From the NCBI RefSeq assembly GCF_000264945.2, contig NZ_CP013070.1, positions 1,240,001 through 1,304,000 on the forward strand: DNA of 64,000 nt. Reading direction: 5' to 3'. This document shows, piece after piece, positions 47,594 through 54,893 of this stretch. Source of the DNA: Sphingobium indicum B90A. GTDB taxonomy: Bacteria; Pseudomonadota; Alphaproteobacteria; Sphingomonadales; Sphingomonadaceae. A program made the translations under genes and the position numbers. The notes beneath the pieces were generated by a model. The model had not been told where the DNA came from. It made no database searches and worked only from the letters and a program-made list of their open reading frames with translations. Every line of letters begins with the position of its first letter. The first letter of the stretch is position 1.

Positions 47594-48035
47594 GGCTCTT
47601 TTCGATCTCCCAACCCACAAAAACCAGATCCGCGAGGTACTCCACCGCAGGCTTACCCAGCCGGGCCGCTTCGGTAAAAATCTCAGCCGCGATGTCCGGC
47701 CGCCGTGTCTTCACCGCGACCGGAGCAGGCGTCGGGACGTCGCGGGGACGGTCCCGCCAGTGCGGGGCCGTGGACATCGGAGCCGCCGACCACTTCCCGG
47801 TTTCAACCAGGCAGACCTGGCGACCACGCTGGAAGGGCTTGTTGATGATGACGCCCATGTCGTGCAGCCGGCGGAACAGTTCCGGCACCGTGCCGCCATT
47901 GGCGACGCCGAGGCGCTCCGCGATGTCATCGATCGAGGGGACGGGCAGCGCCGCCTCCGTGCATTCCCGCACGATGCCGACCAGCATCGTTTCCCGTTCC
48001 GTCAAAGCCCGACCCGGCTTAGGTTCCCTGATCAT
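47586..48035 (-). CDS. Winged-helix DNA-binding protein
   Basis: 149 residues from ATG 48035. LTERETMLVGIVRECTEAALPVPSIDDIAERLGV-type sequence, then VPELFRRLHDMGVIINKP, resembles the LexA N-terminal winged helix. There is no protease domain. Just before the terminase genes it may act as a late regulator; perhaps it acts at the proposed late promoters. That is inference. Confidence 0.7.
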   Translation of the reverse strand: MIREPKPGRALTERETMLVGIVRECTEAALPVPSIDDIAERLGVANGGTVPELFRRLHDMGVIINKPFQRGRQVCLVETGKWSAAPMSTAPHWRDRPRDVPTPAPVAVKTRRPDIAAEIFTEAARLGKPAVEYLADLVFVGWEIEKSRG

Positions 48036-48106
48036 TTTCCAATTGTCCCCGCTGCGACCGTGATGATTGTGAAGGCGATGATGGCGAAGCCCGCGACCTG
48101 ATCCAT
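48032..48106 (-). CDS. 24-residue membrane peptide
   Basis: ATG 48106 overlaps the previous stop (TAATG) and its TGA overlaps the next ATG (ATGA). MDQVAGFAIIAFTIITVAAG is one hydrophobic helix. AAAGG precedes the start. May be a true membrane peptide or a coupling device. Confidence 0.4.
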   Translation of the reverse strand: MDQVAGFAIIAFTIITVAAGTIGK

Positions 48107-48243
48107 TAAACCTTTCCCCCGGTGCGGCGCGTGAACTGGCCCATGGTGTCCTTGCCGCAGCCCCAGCAGCGGAGCGGGACCGACTGGCCCTCGTCGGTTT
48201 CCCGTGCCCCGCAGAGGCATTCGATCTCACGGACCTGCCTCAC
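48106..48243 (-). CDS. Small zinc-ribbon protein
   Basis: 45 residues from GTG 48243 (GTGA overlap with the upstream stop). ECLCGARET and CWGCGKDT supply four Cys. Short zinc ribbons of this kind are common in phage early regions. Function unknown. Confidence 0.62.
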   Translation of the reverse strand: MRQVREIECLCGARETDEGQSVPLRCWGCGKDTMGQFTRRTGGKV

Positions 48244-48956
48244 GCGGTGCGCCCCTGAAATTCGGCGATGGCGCGTTCAGCGGCTTCGCGTGTCAGGCCA
48301 AGAGAAACATAATCCTCAACCGTGATGGCCTTCGGGCCGCGCAGGCGGGTCGGGTCGATGCAGCGCGGCTTGGTGGCCTCCATGCGGCTGATCCCATTTT
48401 CCGCCATGATCTCGGCCGCATCTTCTGGTGAGCAGGGTTTGAAAGGCTCCCGCTCCAGCTTCGGCATTTCCGGAGCAAGGATCGCATCCGCAAGCATCCG
48501 CAGGCGTCGAACCTTCTGCCTCCGGTCCTCCAGCATGGGATCAGCAATGGCGCGGATGGCTCCGATGCTGGGCAGAAAGCCGCGTTCAGATTTCTTTACC
48601 GCCTCATCAATGGCCGGCGAAACGATGTCCTGCGGCAGATCGTCCAGCAGCCGCATGGATTCGTGCAGCCAGGTCGTGGTGCGGTCGGGGTCGCGCTCAT
48701 TCGACATGAACATCCACAGCGTCGAAAGGCGGTCGCTCAACCACTCGCGATCAGCGGGGCGCAGCGTTGCCTCTGCCTGCTGGGCGAGGCCGGGAACGCG
48801 CTGGCGATCGCTGCGGTCCATGCGTTCGAGCGCCGTCGCTGTCGTCCACTCCGTCAGGCTGAACCGGTTATCGGCTAAGGCCGAGGCGATCCCGCGCGGT
48901 ATGGATAGCTTCGGCGACACCGCTCCGCCCGCCTGAATTGAAATTTCCTGACCCAT
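48240..48956 (-). CDS. Possible replication accessory protein
   Basis: 238 residues from ATG 48956 (GAGGG upstream). Helical; SNERDPDRTTTWLHESMRLL and a C-terminal part with DYVSLGLTREAAERAIAEF. It follows the replication initiator-like gene and overlaps it by 89 nt, the position of helicase loaders in lambdoid phages, but it has no Walker motif. Role inferred only from place. Confidence 0.65.
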   Translation of the reverse strand: MGQEISIQAGGAVSPKLSIPRGIASALADNRFSLTEWTTATALERMDRSDRQRVPGLAQQAEATLRPADREWLSDRLSTLWMFMSNERDPDRTTTWLHESMRLLDDLPQDIVSPAIDEAVKKSERGFLPSIGAIRAIADPMLEDRRQKVRRLRMLADAILAPEMPKLEREPFKPCSPEDAAEIMAENGISRMEATKPRCIDPTRLRGPKAITVEDYVSLGLTREAAERAIAEFQGRTA

Positions 48957-49629
48957 TTCGATTTTCCCTCAAAACCCTGTCGTGCTGATCGCGGATGCGG
49001 TTGTGCCAAACCTTGTCCCAGTCGCTCCGGGCGGCGTCGCGGGTGCGGGCCTCCCAGTAATCGCGGAAGCCCTCCAGCTCCCTCTCCTCCCTCCCGGGGG
49101 GCCATTGGGCGACCAGAGCGGCGACGGTGGCGGGGAGGGGGCCGGGATGCCAATTCGCCGGAATGCGATGTCCCTTTTCGGACGCGCGCGGCATCACCAC
49201 TGAGGTATCTTTAGATACCGAAGTATATTCTTTCCCTTCTTCTTGTGTGTCCCGCGACTGTCCCGCGACTGTCCCGCCATCTTGGTCCGAACTGTCCCGA
49301 GCATCCTGATAAACGTCGTAATTACAGATGGTTATGGTGCATCCAGACTGTCCTGCGACTGTCCCGATCATTTCATGATCTTCGAGACGCTCAAGGAAGC
49401 GGGCGACCTTGTTTTTACCCCAGCTCCAAGCCTCTCCGAGATTGCGCAGAGAGGTGTGAAATTGCCCACGATCGAGCTGTACCCGTTCACCTTTGGCATT
49501 GCGGCGGACGCACGGTTTCCATGCAGCTTTCTCGATCAGCCACACCCATGCCTCCCGTTCCGTCATCGGCTCATCACCGAAGACTTCACAGTCGCGCCAG
49601 CCACGATGAAGGCGAATCCAGCCTGTCAC
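48868..49629 (-). CDS. Replication initiator-like (O-type) protein
   Basis: 253 residues. MTGWIRLHRGWRDCEVF and REAWVWLIEKAAWKP begin a winged-helix domain (RGQFHTSLRNLGEAWSWGKNKVARFLERL) of the kind in phage replication O/DnaD-like proteins. The middle (residues about 85-125) is coded by direct repeats; the C-terminus has WDKVWHNRIRDQHDR. It probably binds the iterons inside its own gene and recruits helicase. Confidence 0.75.
   Translation of the reverse strand: MTGWIRLHRGWRDCEVFGDEPMTEREAWVWLIEKAAWKPCVRRNAKGERVQLDRGQFHTSLRNLGEAWSWGKNKVARFLERLEDHEMIGTVAGQSGCTITICNYDVYQDARDSSDQDGGTVAGQSRDTQEEGKEYTSVSKDTSVVMPRASEKGHRIPANWHPGPLPATVAALVAQWPPGREERELEGFRDYWEARTRDAARSDWDKVWHNRIRDQHDRVLRENRNGSGNFNSGGRSGVAEAIHTARDRLGLSR
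49204..49367. other. Candidate phage origin of replication (iterons plus AT-rich palindrome)
   Basis: Inside the initiator gene, ACTGTCC(C/T)G occurs five times in the same direction (within 49257-49267, 49268-49278, 49291-49300, 49347-49355 and 49357-49367), with a sixth partial TGTCCCGCG at 49247. On one side is GGTATCTTTAGATACC (49204-49219, 7-bp stem) followed by a pyrimidine/AT-rich tract (49220-49246). Iterons within an O-type gene beside an AT-rich element match the lambdoid origin plan. Confidence 0.55.
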
Positions 49630-49976
49630 CCGGCAACCACCTCGATCACGACCTTGCCGCCCTTCACACGGTCGCCGAAACGGATCTCCGGTTCCCCGAA
49701 ATGGCGATCGTCGACGCCCAGCGCCCAGGCGATCCCATCCTGATAGGCCTTCAGGCTGGCCCCGGCATTGTCCTTGTCGGGCGCCGGGCCTGCGGGCTTC
49801 GGATGGAAGGTGGCGATCAGACGCAGCTGCTCACCGGCCGGCGCGTGTTTGCGCTCGGCTAGGGCGGCGGCCCGCGCCCAGCCCTTATGCTTCTTCGCGG
49901 CACTGTGCCTGCGCATGTGATGCCCGCGGCCATTGGGCCACAGGATCTTGGCAGGGAAGGGGAGTTCGATTTTCAT
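49626..49976 (-). CDS. RusA-like Holliday junction resolvase
   Basis: 116 residues. The Asp cluster DKDNAGASLKAYQDGIAWALGVDD-like (D92, D94 and a later D) holds the metal ligands of RusA. The N-terminal strand has ILWPNGRGHHMRRH, with Pro and Asn typical of the family. It cuts recombination or replication junctions before packaging. Start codon follows AAAATC without a strong ribosome site; overlaps the initiator by 4 nt. Confidence 0.88.
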   Translation of the reverse strand: MKIELPFPAKILWPNGRGHHMRRHSAAKKHKGWARAAALAERKHAPAGEQLRLIATFHPKPAGPAPDKDNAGASLKAYQDGIAWALGVDDRHFGEPEIRFGDRVKGGKVVIEVVAG

Positions 49977-50031
49977 ATAGCACCCGCTGAATTCATGCTC
50001 GGGGCGGCCAAGGGACCACCCTCCGCGGAAC

Positions 50032-50268
50032 TCAGTTGACGTTGGCGCGGACGGCAGCGTCCTTGGCTTCCAGCAGCTTGCGGAGAGCGACGGTGCGTTC
50101 GGGATTGCGAGGAAGCGTCTCGACCATGTGGCGCGCGAGATCGCAGAAGGGCTTGCTCGCGCCCTGAAGGACGGCTGGCAGGTGCGAATAGTGGAAATAG
50201 CGCAAGATCGGATCGGCGCCGATCTGGTCGGCCGAGAATTCCGCGGGTGCGGGATGGATGTCGCTCAT
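50032..50268 (-). CDS. Small helical protein, possible Acb2/Tad1-like hairpin
   Basis: 78 residues; GAGGAG seven nt before ATG 50268. After ILRYFHYSHLPAVLQGASKPF come two amphipathic helices, FCDLARHMVETLP and PERTVALRKLLEAKDAAVRA, predicted to form a hairpin. The second resembles helix 2 of small phage proteins of the Acb2/Tad1 hairpin group, which trap cyclic nucleotide signals of CBASS. The link is from memory of sequence style and remains weak; otherwise unknown. Confidence 0.75.
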   Translation of the reverse strand: MSDIHPAPAEFSADQIGADPILRYFHYSHLPAVLQGASKPFCDLARHMVETLPRNPERTVALRKLLEAKDAAVRANVN

Positions 50269-50278
50269 GATATTCTCC

Positions 50279-50359
50279 TCAAAAATGTGCGTCGGTGGTC
50301 ACGATTTGCGGCTGAACGCCTATCCCCCTGATCGAACCGCTTGGCCCCTTGCGGGACAT
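50279..50359 (-). CDS. Possible 26-residue peptide
   Basis: MSRKGPSGSIRGIGVQPQIV plus six residues, from ATG 50359 with AAGGA four nt before. Ends 10 nt before the next ATG, overlapping its ribosome site. It fills most of a 156-nt gap; only length and spacing support it. Confidence 0.3.
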   Translation of the reverse strand: MSRKGPSGSIRGIGVQPQIVTTDAHF

Positions 50360-50424
50360 CGTGTCCTTGTTTGGTCCCGGGCCGACGCAGGCGTCCGGGC
50401 AGTCTATCGACCGGGGGTAGCTGG

Positions 50425-51375
50425 TTAGGTGGCTCCCATTTCTGGCGGCCACGGAAGATTGGCGGCATCGCGAAGGACGGTGCGACGCTCGCCCCACAAT
50501 TTCGGCTCCGGCATCCCCTCCGATGCGGATGCCGAGGCGGCGAACCGGTCGAGGATGGAGGGCAGATCGGTCGGAAGCTTCATGCGCGGGCCGAGAACAA
50601 GAGACCGCTTGATCGCCTCGCAGCCCTCCCGGATCAGGGCAGGCGATGCGTCAGTGAAGGCATCCGCAATGCCGGCGACGGTGTCGTCGTCGACTTCGAA
50701 CGGGGCGAGGTAGAGGCGGACGATAGCGAACCGCTCTGCCGTGCCGGGCAGGCCGATCTCGATCTGAAGCTGGAAGCGCCGCCAGACGGCCGGATCAATG
50801 TCCTTCGTGACATTGGTGGCAGCAAAGAGAAGGCCGTCATAACGGTCGAACTCCTGGAGGAGCGCGATGGTGATGTTGCTGCGCTCATTGTCCGCGCCTT
50901 CGCTATTCAGCGCGTCGCGACGCTTCGCCAGTGCGTCGAACTCGTCGAAGAACAAGGCGACGCCATAGGCATTTCGCCGGGCCGACCGGAACGTTTTCGC
51001 CAGATTGTTGCCGGTCTGGCCGAGATATTTCCCAATCATCTCCTGCGACTGGATCACGACCATCGGCACGCCGAGGCGGGCGCAAATGTGGTGCGCCAGC
51101 GTCGTCTTACCGCAACCGGGCGGACCGGAGAGAAGGGCGCGGCTGCGGGGCTTCAGGCCAACCGATTGAAGATCCTGCTCGGCGTTCATTTCGAACAGCC
51201 ACTGATGCAGCGCCGCGCGCACCGGAGCGGTCAAGATCGGTGCTTCAGCATCGCCTGGCATCACGACCAGGCCAAGGTTGCCGAATTCCTTCTCCAGTTC
51301 CGAGCGTGCGGAGCCGGGATCGCCGACGAGCTGGTCGAGCGTCGGCGGCTGCATTTCAATTACGCGCCGGCTCAT
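50425..51375 (-). CDS. AAA+ ATPase
   Basis: 316 residues. Walker [10 protein letters not shown] (about residues 85-93), Walker [10 protein letters not shown], sensor 1 LFAATN, and arginine fingers near [14 protein letters not shown] make it a FtsH/SpoVK-type AAA module. A family-specific N-terminus ([20 protein letters not shown]) may bind a partner. Its start overlaps the GapR-like gene by 4 nt. It may remodel a DNA-bound or replication complex; the target is unknown. Confidence 0.87.
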   Translation of the reverse strand: MSRRVIEMQPPTLDQLVGDPGSARSELEKEFGNLGLVVMPGDAEAPILTAPVRAALHQWLFEMNAEQDLQSVGLKPRSRALLSGPPGCGKTTLAHHICARLGVPMVVIQSQEMIGKYLGQTGNNLAKTFRSARRNAYGVALFFDEFDALAKRRDALNSEGADNERSNITIALLQEFDRYDGLLFAATNVTKDIDPAVWRRFQLQIEIGLPGTAERFAIVRLYLAPFEVDDDTVAGIADAFTDASPALIREGCEAIKRSLVLGPRMKLPTDLPSILDRFAASASASEGMPEPKLWGERRTVLRDAANLPWPPEMGAT

Positions 51376-51965
51376 TCATCTTCTCCCGCAGCTTCAGGCG
51401 AAGGCCCCTTTTTCTTCGGGGTCGGCTTTAGTGCATCGGGAATGTCCATGCCGTCGGAGCCGAGATGCTGGCACCACGCTTCGTCCCATGCAGCGCGGCG
51501 CGCATCGCGGGCGGGAAACGGATTGGAGGTGACGGGCTTGTTCGCCTGTGCTGCCTCCGTGCCCATACGACGGGCGTCTTCGACCGTGGGTTCCGGCGCA
51601 CGCTCAGCGGCATCTTCCTGATCGGTTGCATCAGGTGCAGCATCATCAGGGCAATGATCCTGTTCTGGCTGATCTTCGGGCTTGGACACGCGCTCCACAG
51701 CCCAGCGGCCGAGCGGGGTGCCGTCCAGCATACCCAAGGCCGCCTTGTAAATGTCCAGCATCGCTTCGCGTTCACGGCGCTGCTCGGCAGACATTTTGCG
51801 CAGGCGGATAATGTCGCGCATGGTCTTCGTATCGAAGCCCTTGGCCTTATATTCGGCATAGACATCCTTGATGTCGTCCGCGATGCCCTTCTTTTCTTCC
51901 TCCAATCGTTCAATGCGCTCGATACCGAGGCGCAGGTCTTCGGAGGCAATGTGCCCACTAGACAT
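51372..51965 (-). CDS. GapR-like (DUF2312) DNA-binding protein with long C-terminal extension
   Basis: 197 residues. Residues 1-80 ([20 protein letters not shown] and later [22 protein letters not shown]) match GapR, a chromosome-structuring coiled coil that clamps overtwisted AT-rich DNA. Host GapR is about 90 residues; here about 115 more follow, acidic and Pro/Ala-rich, ending [16 protein letters not shown]. It is coupled to the AAA+ gene. Confidence 0.85.
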   Translation of the reverse strand: MSSGHIASEDLRLGIERIERLEEEKKGIADDIKDVYAEYKAKGFDTKTMRDIIRLRKMSAEQRREREAMLDIYKAALGMLDGTPLGRWAVERVSKPEDQPEQDHCPDDAAPDATDQEDAAERAPEPTVEDARRMGTEAAQANKPVTSNPFPARDARRAAWDEAWCQHLGSDGMDIPDALKPTPKKKGPSPEAAGEDE

Positions 51966-52100
51966 TCAGCTTTCCTTTCCATGTGAAGATTTGCGCAGCC
52001 CCTTCAGCGACCAGCAATTGCGGCACATGCCGGTCTTCGGCACGCGCTTTGCCGCGAAGGGCTTGCCGCACTGGCATTGCTGAGTGGGCGCGGCGGTCAT
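51966..52100 (-). CDS. Small zinc-finger protein
   Basis: 44 residues from ATG 52100, overlapping the previous stop by 4 nt. CQCGKPFAAKRVPKTGMCRNC gives a CxC-x(14)-CxxC zinc site. Ends next to the GapR-like ATG. Function unknown. Confidence 0.62.
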   Translation of the reverse strand: MTAAPTQQCQCGKPFAAKRVPKTGMCRNCWSLKGLRKSSHGKES

Positions 52101-52702
52101 GCGCGCTGCACCCGGCGGCGGATCAGCTCGTCGAGCGTATCGCGGGCCGCTTCCAGTTCGGGGAGATTGTCGCGGACCGCTATTGCTGCTGCATGGACAA
52201 TCTCAGGCGCAGCATTTGCGAACGCTGCCAGTTCCGTGATGCTCGCCTCGGCTCCATCGATGATTGCGCGGATGCGCCGGCGGGCGATTCCAGAATGGTG
52301 CGACAAGGTTCCGGCGCCATGCTTCTTCACATATGCGCACACGCCCAGCCGAAAGATCGCGGCAAACGCTTGTCCCGAGGCGTCAAGGTCAGCGAGGTTT
52401 TCGCGTGCGGCCCCCTCCATGTCGGCCAGTCGGCGCTCGATCTCCGCAGAACTTGCGCTGGCGCATAGGGTTACGAAGGAGATGACCTCGTCGGTAGGGC
52501 GCAGCCATTCGCCCCTGTATCGGTGGGCGCGGAATGCGCGATGGATGCGCTGCTCTAAGGCGTGCGATCCATCAATGACCGCCAGAACAACAATCGGGTC
52601 AGGGCAGGAGGTCGCAATGGTCGCGATCCGCTTTTCCGGGCGCTTCGAATATCCGACTTTGACCGGGCCGGACGCGCCATGCTGAAGGAAATAGACGCTC
52701 AT
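52097..52702 (-). CDS. GIY-YIG-type (T5orf172/MUG113) nuclease-domain protein
   Basis: 201 residues. SVYFLQHGASGPVKVGYSKRPEKRIA and LEQRIHRAFRAHRYRGEWLRP give the fold's VYF-VKVGYS pair and later RxxH and GEW residues. The C-terminal 110 residues are helical and may bind DNA. Such proteins are frequent in phage early regions; nuclease activity is not proven. Overlaps the next start by 1 nt. Confidence 0.8.
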   Translation of the reverse strand: MSVYFLQHGASGPVKVGYSKRPEKRIATIATSCPDPIVVLAVIDGSHALEQRIHRAFRAHRYRGEWLRPTDEVISFVTLCASASSAEIERRLADMEGAARENLADLDASGQAFAAIFRLGVCAYVKKHGAGTLSHHSGIARRRIRAIIDGAEASITELAAFANAAPEIVHAAAIAVRDNLPELEAARDTLDELIRRRVQRA

Positions 52703-53151
52703 TACGCCACCTTTCCGACGCGATCCTGAAGGCCAGCGGCGGCGAGATGCAGGCCGGGCTTTTCGGTGTGGTCGATGCGCACGCCGGACGGGCTTTCGGG
52801 ATGACGGGACCGTGCCCAGCGCAGCGCATATTCCAGCGCGGCGATTGCGGCGTCGTCCAGATCGGTTTCCTCTGCCTCCGCATCGGCCACGACCTTGCCA
52901 CCGGGATCGAGCATCAGGCTGGTCAATTCGTTCGGGATCGCGCGCGACAGCTTCACCAGCGCGGACACCGGCATCGCCGTGCCCTGCGCATAGGAACGCA
53001 GCGTGCCGTGGGGAATGCCCGTTTCCAACGAGAGGATTTTGAGGGTCAGGCCATGATTACGCTCGGCCAGACGGAACATCGCCAGCTGACCAGCCTCGAC
53101 TGCCTGCACAATTTCGCAGGTGCGAGACGAGATGTCGTTACGCTCCGTCAT
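52702..53151 (-). CDS. Helix-turn-helix regulator
   Basis: 149 residues. LTLKILSLETGIPHGTLRSYAQGTAMPVSAL-type sequence near residues 35-65 is a Cro/CI-like helix-turn-helix. The acidic stretch EAEETDLDDAA and an arginine-bearing end follow. In position it resembles a CII-like early activator; this is inference. Confidence 0.75.
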   Translation of the reverse strand: MTERNDISSRTCEIVQAVEAGQLAMFRLAERNHGLTLKILSLETGIPHGTLRSYAQGTAMPVSALVKLSRAIPNELTSLMLDPGGKVVADAEAEETDLDDAAIAALEYALRWARSRHPESPSGVRIDHTEKPGLHLAAAGLQDRVGKVA

Positions 53152-53313
53152 TTACTGAGCATCCTCATGAAGGGGGAAATTTTCAGAGTTGCAGCCGGGC
53201 CGACCGTGCAGGGCCGACCCGGCCGCGCTATCGGTGCGACCCGAGGCGATGAACTTGCCAACGATGATCCCGACTGGAATCTGGGCGAGCATCCAAATTG
53301 CGAAGGCGAACAT
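53152..53313 (-). CDS. Small membrane protein
   Basis: 53 residues from ATG 53313 (GGGAGG upstream). FAIWMLAQIPVGIIVGKFI is one span; the rest is soluble. Stop TAA directly abuts the next ATG. Function unknown. Confidence 0.6.
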   Translation of the reverse strand: MFAFAIWMLAQIPVGIIVGKFIASGRTDSAAGSALHGRPGCNSENFPLHEDAQ

Positions 53314-53360
53314 CAGGCCCGGCCTCCCTGTGCTACAGGTGCGGCGAAGGGAGATTCGCT

Positions 53361-53645
53361 GTGTCCATTCCACCACAAACCGATGAGGCGCTTGTCCTTG
53401 TCCTCAGCAGCCTTGTTTCCGCACTCGTCGACAATGGCGCGATCAGGGCCGAGCAGCTGGATACCGCCGCAAAGGCTTTCCAGATGCAGAGCGACGCGAC
53501 GCTGCAAGCCCAGAAGAAGGCCAACACAGCCGAAGCGGCCAGCCTCATGGAGGTTTTTGCCATCGCGGCCCGGAGCAAAGGCGAACTCACCGTTCCGCAT
53601 CTGCGCCTCGTTCAATCTGACGACGAAGACGGGAATGCTCCGTGA
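53361..53645 (+). CDS. Small protein encoded against the early-left operon
   Basis: 94 residues from GTG 53361 (AAGGGAG upstream). Two helical parts: EALVLVLSSLVSALVDNGAI and KAFQMQSDATLQAQKKAN; acidic end SDDEDGNAP. It is on the strand opposite to its neighbours and overlaps the 3' end of the next minus-strand gene by 59 nt. Possibly a lysogenic gene. Function unknown. Confidence 0.55.
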   Translation: MSIPPQTDEALVLVLSSLVSALVDNGAIRAEQLDTAAKAFQMQSDATLQAQKKANTAEAASLMEVFAIAARSKGELTVPHLRLVQSDDEDGNAP

Positions 53646-53865
53646 CGGCCTCGATGCGGTCACAGGTCGCCCCGGCATAGCTATCGACAATCTCGTCGAT
53701 GCTTTTATGGCGCGGCGCCTTCGCGTTCATGTCCGCGATCAAGGCGCGCAGCCGCGCCTCCTGCTCCGGGGTGAACGCGGGCACAGCCTTGCGCAGGCGC
53801 AGCAGCCCGACCACGAAGCGCGGCCAGAACAGGGGATCGAAGGGGCAGCGGATGCGCGCGGTCAT
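53587..53865 (-). CDS. Hypothetical early protein
   Basis: 92 residues. MTARIRCPFDPLFWPRFVVG, then helices FTPEQEARLRALIADMNAKAP and RRQIERGADAE. It overlaps the Cro-like stop by 4 nt and is the second gene of the early-left transcript. No domain recognised. Confidence 0.65.
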   Translation of the reverse strand: MTARIRCPFDPLFWPRFVVGLLRLRKAVPAFTPEQEARLRALIADMNAKAPRHKSIDEIVDSYAGATCDRIEAVTEHSRLRRQIERGADAER

Positions 53866-54083
53866 GCGGCTTTCTCGGCAACGCCCGCGCGGTAGCTTGC
53901 CATGAAATCAATGATCCGCTGGCCGGTGCGCAGCGTCATCGAACGGTCCCGCCTCAATCCGGTAACCAGATTCCCGTCTCCGACCGCCAAACGGCCGAAC
54001 GTGGTGGGCGGCAGCGAATGCTCTGCGCAGAATGTCTCAATGCGTTGAAGCATCTCGGCGTCTGTCGGGAGTTTGTGTTCCAT
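53862..54083 (-). CDS. Cro-like regulator
   Basis: 73 residues. MLQRIETFCAEHSLPPTTFGRLAVGDGN-type start and LVTGLRRDRSMTLRTGQRII form a helix-turn-helix. It diverges from the CI-like gene. The proposed promoter (-35 54113-54118, -10 54090-54095) puts transcription start at or within one or two nt of the ATG, so the mRNA is probably leaderless. First gene of the long minus-strand lytic block. Confidence 0.82.
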   Translation of the reverse strand: MEHKLPTDAEMLQRIETFCAEHSLPPTTFGRLAVGDGNLVTGLRRDRSMTLRTGQRIIDFMASYRAGVAEKAA

Positions 54084-54118
54084 AAATCCTACATAGACGG
54101 ATAAATCCTACTCGTAAA
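54077..54118 (-). promoter_or_regulatory. Early-left promoter with two repressor operators
   Basis: Minus strand: -35 TTTACG (54118-54113), 17 nt, -10 TATGTA (54095-54090). One 16-bp operator, GTAGGATTTATCCGTC (54111-54096), fills the spacer. A second, GTAGGATTTATGGAAC (54092-54077), covers the start site and Cro ATG. Both fit the GTWGGA-N4-TCCWAC pattern in part. Confidence 0.6.
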
Positions 54119-54153
54119 GTTGGAAACGTCATGCTCGAAACTCAAATGCATTT

Positions 54154-54193
54154 GTGGGAAATATCCAACATGCCAGATAAGGATATTTCCAAA
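54154..54193 (+). promoter_or_regulatory. Operators at the repressor gene start
   Basis: GTGGGAAATATCCAAC (54154-54169) ends just before the CI-like ATG, and TAAGGATATTTCCAAA (54178-54193) lies in its first codons. They match the operator pattern and suggest autoregulation. A weak promoter, TTGGAA (54119-54124) and TCAAAT (54142-54147), may drive the repressor. Confidence 0.5.
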
Positions 54194-54886
54194 GGACAGC
54201 GGCTCTATGACCAGCTGATGGCCCTCAAGCCCGCGAACCTTCCCGCGACCCGCTGGGCGGAGGAGGCGGGGGTGAACCGTGGCTTCTTCACCAATCTCAA
54301 AGGAAAGGGTGGCAGCATCCGAAGCGATAATCTGTCGAAGGTTCTCGCGTACATCGGGAAGACCGAGGCGGATCTGGTCGCAATCCAAGAGCGGCCCGCC
54401 AGCAATGCCCAGCCGATTGAGTTTGAAGGGGCTTCGCTGGCCCAGGTGAGAAACGACATGCCCGTGTTCGGCACGGCGCTAGGGGCGGAGAAGGTTGTGG
54501 ACGGGGCGTCTATCGAACAGACAATGCTGAACAGCGCCGAGATTATCGAGTTTCGGAAGCGTCCGCCGATCAGCAACGGTATCGAGCGCGTCTATGGTCT
54601 CTACGTGCAGGGCGAATCCATGTACCCCGCACACCGCGACGGCGCCTTCCTGTTCTGTCAGTGGGACAGCCCGCTGCGCTCCGATGACGATGTCGTCGTC
54701 TATCTGCGACCGATCGACGATAGCGACGATGGCATGACAGCCCGGTCGGTGCTGGTGAAGCGGCTAGTCAGACGCACAGCGCAATATGTCGAGCTGGAGC
54801 AATATCGGCCGGCGAAGGTGTTTCGCATTCCTATGTCCGAGGTGCTGCGGATCGACAAGGTGCTGACCAACGACGATTTCGTGTAG
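54170..54886 (+). CDS. CI-like repressor with S24 (LexA-type) peptidase domain
   Basis: 238 residues from ATG 54170; ATG 54131 would add 13. The N-terminal domain (RWAEEAGVNRGFFTNLKGKG) binds DNA. The C-terminal S24 domain has the catalytic Ser in VQGESMYPAHRDG and Lys in ARSVLVKRLVRR; the Ala/Cys-Gly cleavage site is likely FGTALGAEKVV. So it should be lost by RecA-dependent self-cleavage after DNA damage, inducing the prophage. Confidence 0.88.
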   Translation: MPDKDISKGQRLYDQLMALKPANLPATRWAEEAGVNRGFFTNLKGKGGSIRSDNLSKVLAYIGKTEADLVAIQERPASNAQPIEFEGASLAQVRNDMPVFGTALGAEKVVDGASIEQTMLNSAEIIEFRKRPPISNGIERVYGLYVQGESMYPAHRDGAFLFCQWDSPLRSDDDVVVYLRPIDDSDDGMTARSVLVKRLVRRTAQYVELEQYRPAKVFRIPMSEVLRIDKVLTNDDFV

Positions 54887-54893
54887 GGGGCCA

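Noticed and set aside
49247..49367. A CRISPR-like array from the ACTGTCCCG repeats.
   Set aside because: Units are about 9-12 nt with irregular spacing, lie inside a coding sequence and have no cas genes nearby; iterons fit better.
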